Assembly: GCA_964547015.1 (NCBI GenBank)
Contig: CAZJKT010000015.1
Coordinates: 1 to 25,197 of the forward strand
DNA: 25,197 nt
Origin: JAFGCN01 sp964547015
Lineage (GTDB): Archaea > Aenigmatarchaeota > Aenigmatarchaeia > QMZS01
Direction: 5' to 3'
Below the pieces are notes generated by a model. That model had not been told where the DNA came from, ran no database searches, and saw only the letters and a program-made list of their open reading frames with translations. The stretch's first letter is position 1. Every line of letters begins with the position of its first letter. A program made the translations under genes and the position numbers. Shown here in pieces: positions 22,128 through 25,197 of the stretch.

Positions 22128-23321
22128 ATGTTTGGACAATTTGACCCCCTGAGCCTTATATTTTACATCATAATATTCGCATCTATCTTCTTCCTCCCAA
22201 AGCTGATGGTCTACCAGATAATCAGCCTTCTTGAGGCAAAAGCCCGTTCATATGAGGAAATGACTGAAAAGTCCCAAAAGCTTATCCTAAAAAAGATTGA
22301 CAAGAAGACAAAGCTTTCCAAAAAGGAGATGGATTCCTCAATATCAAGGATTATGGACTATTTTGTTGTTCCTCCGGACACCACAGAGACCCAGGGCCTT
22401 GCAAAAAAGGTCAGGGACCTCACAAGGCGCCATGACAAAAAGCTTGACATTTTTGTGGAGGATATAACACACGGAATGGATAAAATTGACCAGAAGAATG
22501 TGGCCGCAGGCCTCATGCACACAATAGGGATTTATCAGGTCTCAAAAATTATCAGGCATTTTATTGAGCTGATAAAGGAAACCAAGAACTTCACGATAGG
22601 GATGCAGCTTCAGATTATGCTGCCTTTTATCGACAAGCAGGTAAAGGCGCTTTATGCTTCGGTTCCGGCTTTTTTGGACAGGCTTCCTGTCGGGGACTGT
22701 ATAGGGCCGCTTTATGCCGCAACACTCATAGGGGATACAAAAACGGAGAATATATCTGAGGGGACGGTTGTTGCCAAAAAGAAAATTAACGGCTCGGATG
22801 CCTATATTCTGAAAGCCGACGGGCCTGCCGCAAATCTGGGTGAAATTGACCAGGCCGTAAGGAAAATCGTCTCTAAGGAAAAAATAGCAAAGGTGATTAC
22901 CGTTGACGCTTCAGGAAAGCTTGAAGGGGAAAAGACGGGCTCTGTCGCTGAGGGGATAGGGTTTGCTATGGGACCAAGAGGAGCCGAAAAGTTCTTTGTC
23001 GAGTCTTTTTTAATTGATAAGGGTGTCTCTGTTGATGCCATAATTGTCAAAATGAAGTCTGAGGAGGCCCTTATGCCGATGCCTAAGGATGTTCTAAAAG
23101 CCCTTCCCGCAATTGATGAGGCGGTTAAAAGAAGCATAAAGGAGGCCAAAGGGAAGGTAATTATTGCGGGGATTGGGGTTACGGCAGGAGTAGGAAACAG
23201 TAAAGAGGCCGCAGAGGAAGCAAAAAAGGCTGTTGAGCGCTACCACAAAAAGCTTGACGCCAAAAAGAAGGAAGAAGAGCGCAAAAACAGGGGGTTTTTT
23301 GAGAAGATTTTTGGGAAATAA
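22128..23321 (+). CDS. DUF1512-family archaeal membrane-anchored protein
   Basis: A 397-residue protein matching the archaea-specific DUF1512 family, whose function is unknown. An N-terminal membrane helix spans about residues 8-31 (LSLIFYIIIFASIFFLPKLM), followed by charged helical sequence (EKSQKLILKKIDKKTKLSKK) and the conserved core with TGSVAEGIGFAMGPRGAEKF near 265-285 and KVIIAGIGVTAGVGNSKEAA near 340-360. The last ~30 residues form a Lys/Glu-rich coil. The Gly-rich core strands suggest a nucleotide-binding or protease-like fold, but I cannot assign one. TTTAAAAACAT upstream is a candidate promoter. Confidence 0.85.
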   Translation: MFGQFDPLSLIFYIIIFASIFFLPKLMVYQIISLLEAKARSYEEMTEKSQKLILKKIDKKTKLSKKEMDSSISRIMDYFVVPPDTTETQGLAKKVRDLTRRHDKKLDIFVEDITHGMDKIDQKNVAAGLMHTIGIYQVSKIIRHFIELIKETKNFTIGMQLQIMLPFIDKQVKALYASVPAFLDRLPVGDCIGPLYAATLIGDTKTENISEGTVVAKKKINGSDAYILKADGPAANLGEIDQAVRKIVSKEKIAKVITVDASGKLEGEKTGSVAEGIGFAMGPRGAEKFFVESFLIDKGVSVDAIIVKMKSEEALMPMPKDVLKALPAIDEAVKRSIKEAKGKVIIAGIGVTAGVGNSKEAAEEAKKAVERYHKKLDAKKKEEERKNRGFFEKIFGK

Positions 23322-23365
23322 GCCTGAAGGATAGTGTATGGGATATATAATCCAATACCGAAAAG

Positions 23366-23374
23366 TATTTATAC
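23366..23374 (+). promoter_or_regulatory. TATA box of the 111-residue orphan
   Basis: TATTTATAC, 21-29 bp before the ATG at 23395; supports that start over the in-frame ATG at 23338, which lies upstream of the box. Confidence 0.5.
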
Positions 23375-23394
23375 TTTTACCGAGTAGTAAAGAT

Positions 23395-23730
23395 ATGATA
23401 GGGATAGTGTATGATGGAGGTTCGGTAATAATAACCCATGACTTTGGCGAGGAGGTAAAAAGCTATGTTGGACGTGCAGACGGGAACCTGGCTCAGATAG
23501 TAAAAAGTGCAGAGGGAGCTATAGGCTTGGCTGGGGGCGCATTAGCAGAATATATTAATAGAGCAAAGAAGGGTCCAGTAGTAGTAACCGATGTACTTGG
23601 TGTAGAGTCTGTAGTCCCAGTAAATAATGAATCCATGCTCGAAATGGCAGGAATAGAGGAAGGCGACTTAATAAGGCTTGGCTTGTCTAATGTGCCAAGG
23701 CCCTATGCCGAAGAACCAATGGGGTATTGA
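23395..23730 (+). CDS. Hypothetical protein (111 residues)
   Basis: I do not recognise this protein. Start chosen at 23395 because a TATA box lies at the right distance; the frame is open back to an ATG at 23338. It begins with strands (MIGIVYDGGSVIITHDFG), has an Ala/Gly-rich helix (KSAEGAIGLAGGALAEYINR) and ends with a two-strand segment (KGPVVVTDVLGVESVVPV) plus an EEGDLIRLGL turn. It is compact and has no Cys, signal or clear membrane helix. The stop overlaps an in-frame alternative start of the eS4 gene, but the real eS4 start is 38 bp further on. Confidence 0.6.
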   Translation: MIGIVYDGGSVIITHDFGEEVKSYVGRADGNLAQIVKSAEGAIGLAGGALAEYINRAKKGPVVVTDVLGVESVVPVNNESMLEMAGIEEGDLIRLGLSNVPRPYAEEPMGY

Positions 23731-23768
23731 AGTATATTAACACTTATTTTAATTTTTCTTTCTATTTT

Positions 23769-24455
23769 ATGGCTCACTTAAAGAGAAGCGAAATGCCGGT
23801 TTTTTGGCCTTTGCCAAGGAAAAACAAAAAATTTGCGGTGTGTCCGGTATCGGGCCCTCATCCAAAAGGCAACTGCATACCCTTAAATGTTGTTGTTCGG
23901 GATGTGATGGGGATGTGCAAAACTGCAAAGGAGGCAAAAAAGATTGTAAAGTCAAAAGAGGTGCTTGTGGATGGAAAGGAGATTCTTGAGGAGCGATTTC
24001 CTATCGGGGCGATGGATATTATTACACTTAAAGGAAAAAAGGAGAGCTTCATGGCGATTCCTGACAAAAAAGGGTTTGAGTTCAGAAAGATTGAGGATAA
24101 GAAATCCGGCTCAAAATACTGCAAAATTATAGGAAAAAGGCTCCTAAAAAAGGGCCTTCAGCTAAACCTTCATGACGGGCGAAATATCCTTTTGGATGCC
24201 AAGGAGAAGGATAAGTATAATGTCGGGGATTCGGTTAAAGTCAGCTTCAAGGAAGGGAAAGCCGAGAAAGTGTACCCTTACAAAGAGGGGGCTGAGGTTG
24301 TAATCCTAAAAGGGGTAAACCGGGGAAAGACCGGCAAAATCAAAGAAATACTCGTAAAAAAAGACCTTCAGCCACCAAAGGCAAAAATTGAGCTTGACGG
24401 CGAGGACAAGATTTTTGCAAGGGATTTGGTGTTTGTGGTCCCGAAAAAAGAATAA
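23769..24455 (+). CDS. rps4e: Ribosomal protein eS4
   Basis: Small-subunit ribosomal protein shared by archaea and eukaryotes. With the start at 23769 it has 228 residues, near the usual 235-245. The N-terminal signature MAHLKRSEMPVFWPLPRK and SGPHPKGNCIPL match the family; the S4 RNA-binding domain includes VVVRDVMGMCKTAKEAKKIV and VLVDGKEILEERFPIGAMDI, and the C-terminal KOW segment is EVVILKGVNRGKTGKIKEIL. The in-frame ATG at 23727 would add 14 residues unlike the family. In many archaea this gene sits inside the large L14-L24-L5 ribosomal cluster; here no other ribosomal gene is adjacent. Confidence 0.95.
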   Translation: MAHLKRSEMPVFWPLPRKNKKFAVCPVSGPHPKGNCIPLNVVVRDVMGMCKTAKEAKKIVKSKEVLVDGKEILEERFPIGAMDIITLKGKKESFMAIPDKKGFEFRKIEDKKSGSKYCKIIGKRLLKKGLQLNLHDGRNILLDAKEKDKYNVGDSVKVSFKEGKAEKVYPYKEGAEVVILKGVNRGKTGKIKEILVKKDLQPPKAKIELDGEDKIFARDLVFVVPKKE

Positions 24456-24554
24456 TTTTTAGAAGAGGGTCTTTTGATATTTTGCGCTTAAGCTAAATCA
24501 GGCAGGATTTAATGCGCATTTTAGGCATCGTCAGGGATTGAAAGGCAGGATTGG

Positions 24555-24565
24555 ATAAATATAAT
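24555..24565 (+). promoter_or_regulatory. TATA box of the KaiC-like gene
   Basis: ATAAATATAAT, 14-24 bp before the ATG at 24579, with start context AATAATTATG. Confidence 0.5.
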
Positions 24566-24578
24566 TTTAAGAATAATT

Positions 24579-25197
24579 ATGAAGCCTAAGCGCAAGTTTG
24601 AGAGAATAGAGAGCGGAGTTCCCGGCCTTGACAAGCTGATTCAGGGCGGATTTATTAAGGGCTCGACAATCCTTGTAAGCGGCGAAGCGGGGGCAGGAAA
24701 GACCACATTTTGCCTCCAATACCTTTGGGAGGGCCTGCAGAAGGGCGAACCCGGGATATATATTACTCTAGAGGAGACAGCTGAGGAAATAAGGCAGGAT
24801 GCCCTTTCTTACGGATGGGATTTAAGCGAATATGAGAAGAAAGATATGTTTCTGATAATTGAGAAGAATATGTTTGAGGACCCGGATATTGATTTCTTTG
24901 AGATTGACAAGCTGAACGCAAAGCGGCTTGTTATAGACTCAATTTCCATTCTTTCCCTTATGATTGACAACAAGGCCGTGACAAGAAACCGAATTGGAAA
25001 TATGCTAAGGTCTCTAAAAGAAAAGGATGTGACAACTCTGCTGATTTCAGAGAGCGCAGGGGCAAGCGACTTTTCAAGGCTTGGGATTGAGGAGTATATT
25101 GCCGATGCCGTAATCCTTCTTGAGCTGAATTCCGAAGGGAAAAAGGCTGAGAGGAGCCTTTTTGTGAGAAAAATGAGGCGGACAATGCATAGTGAAA
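24579..25197 (+). CDS. KaiC/RadA-like ATPase (3' truncated)
   Basis: A RecA-superfamily ATPase of the archaeal KaiC-like type, with 206 residues visible before the window ends, so no stop is seen. It opens with ERIESGVPGLDKLIQGGF (8-25), the typical KaiC-like entry, then Walker A GEAGAGKTT (35-43). YITLEETAEEIRQDA carries the catalytic Glu pair, and Walker B is RLVIDSISIL (~116-125). Most single-domain archaeal members are about 230-260 residues, so little is missing if it is one of those. These proteins are thought to act in signalling or in DNA repair; the target is unknown. The 123 bp between eS4 and this gene hold only its promoter. Confidence 0.88.
   Translation, partial: MKPKRKFERIESGVPGLDKLIQGGFIKGSTILVSGEAGAGKTTFCLQYLWEGLQKGEPGIYITLEETAEEIRQDALSYGWDLSEYEKKDMFLIIEKNMFEDPDIDFFEIDKLNAKRLVIDSISILSLMIDNKAVTRNRIGNMLRSLKEKDVTTLLISESAGASDFSRLGIEEYIADAVILLELNSEGKKAERSLFVRKMRRTMHSE

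Noticed and set aside
1..25197. CRISPR array, transposase or prophage genes
   Set aside because: No spaced repeats, integrase, transposase or phage structural motifs were seen on either strand.

Overview
The window is archaeal chromosomal sequence, almost certainly from a metagenome assembly. The archaeal signs are a type-2 methionine aminopeptidase, archaeal-type YchF GTPase, ribosomal protein eS4, the wyosine enzyme Taw1, DUF1512, a KaiC/RadA-like ATPase, O-phosphoseryl-tRNA synthetase (SepRS), a tRNA without encoded CCA that carries bulge-helix-bulge introns, and TATA boxes placed so close to start codons that most messages should be leaderless. Gene content and many orphan genes would suit a small-genome (DPANN-like) or Altiarchaeota-like lineage, but I cannot place it from this window. 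A 100-N gap flanked by an exact 55-bp duplication shows scaffold joining.

Layout. 1-3298: 3' part of a large secreted PKD/Ig-type surface protein. 3305-5558 (minus): two nucleotide-sugar genes (UDP-HexNAc 6-dehydrogenase, SDR epimerase), probably for surface glycans. 5608-9698: lone amidohydrolase, YchF, an orphan, thymidine kinase, methionine aminopeptidase. 9755-11267: ScpB with an unknown partner, then a rhodanese. 11363-11659 (minus): a tRNA-Leu interrupted by two introns, one in the D-loop and one in the T-loop. 11711-14164 (minus): a fused MtrA-like/thymidylate synthase/DUF4346 protein and Taw1. 14260-15296: a two-gene orphan membrane module. 15342-16883: SepRS. 16920-17949: two orphans separated by the assembly gap. 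18007-19990: sufC-sufB and a previously uncalled 41-residue protein with a Cys-rich tail. 20112-21119: a three-helix membrane protein with a bacterial-looking exterior domain. 21155-25197: RNase Z, DUF1512, an orphan, eS4 and a KaiC-like ATPase cut by the window edge.

How the genes fit together. Several genes concern tRNA: SepRS charges tRNA-Cys with phosphoserine (the first step of tRNA-dependent cysteine synthesis), Taw1 makes the wyosine base of tRNA-Phe, RNase Z trims tRNA 3' ends, and the tRNA-Leu needs splicing at two non-canonical sites. Sulfur and Fe-S use is the second theme: SufBC, a rhodanese, the two clusters of Taw1, and the Cys-tailed small protein. dTMP supply is covered by both salvage (Tdk) and de novo synthesis (the fused ThyA).

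The most striking items are the doubly interrupted tRNA-Leu with an A34 anticodon (AAG), SepRS with an apparent Ser-to-Asn change in its phosphoserine pocket, the small Cys-tailed protein beside sufCB, and the MtrA-ThyA-DUF4346 fusion.
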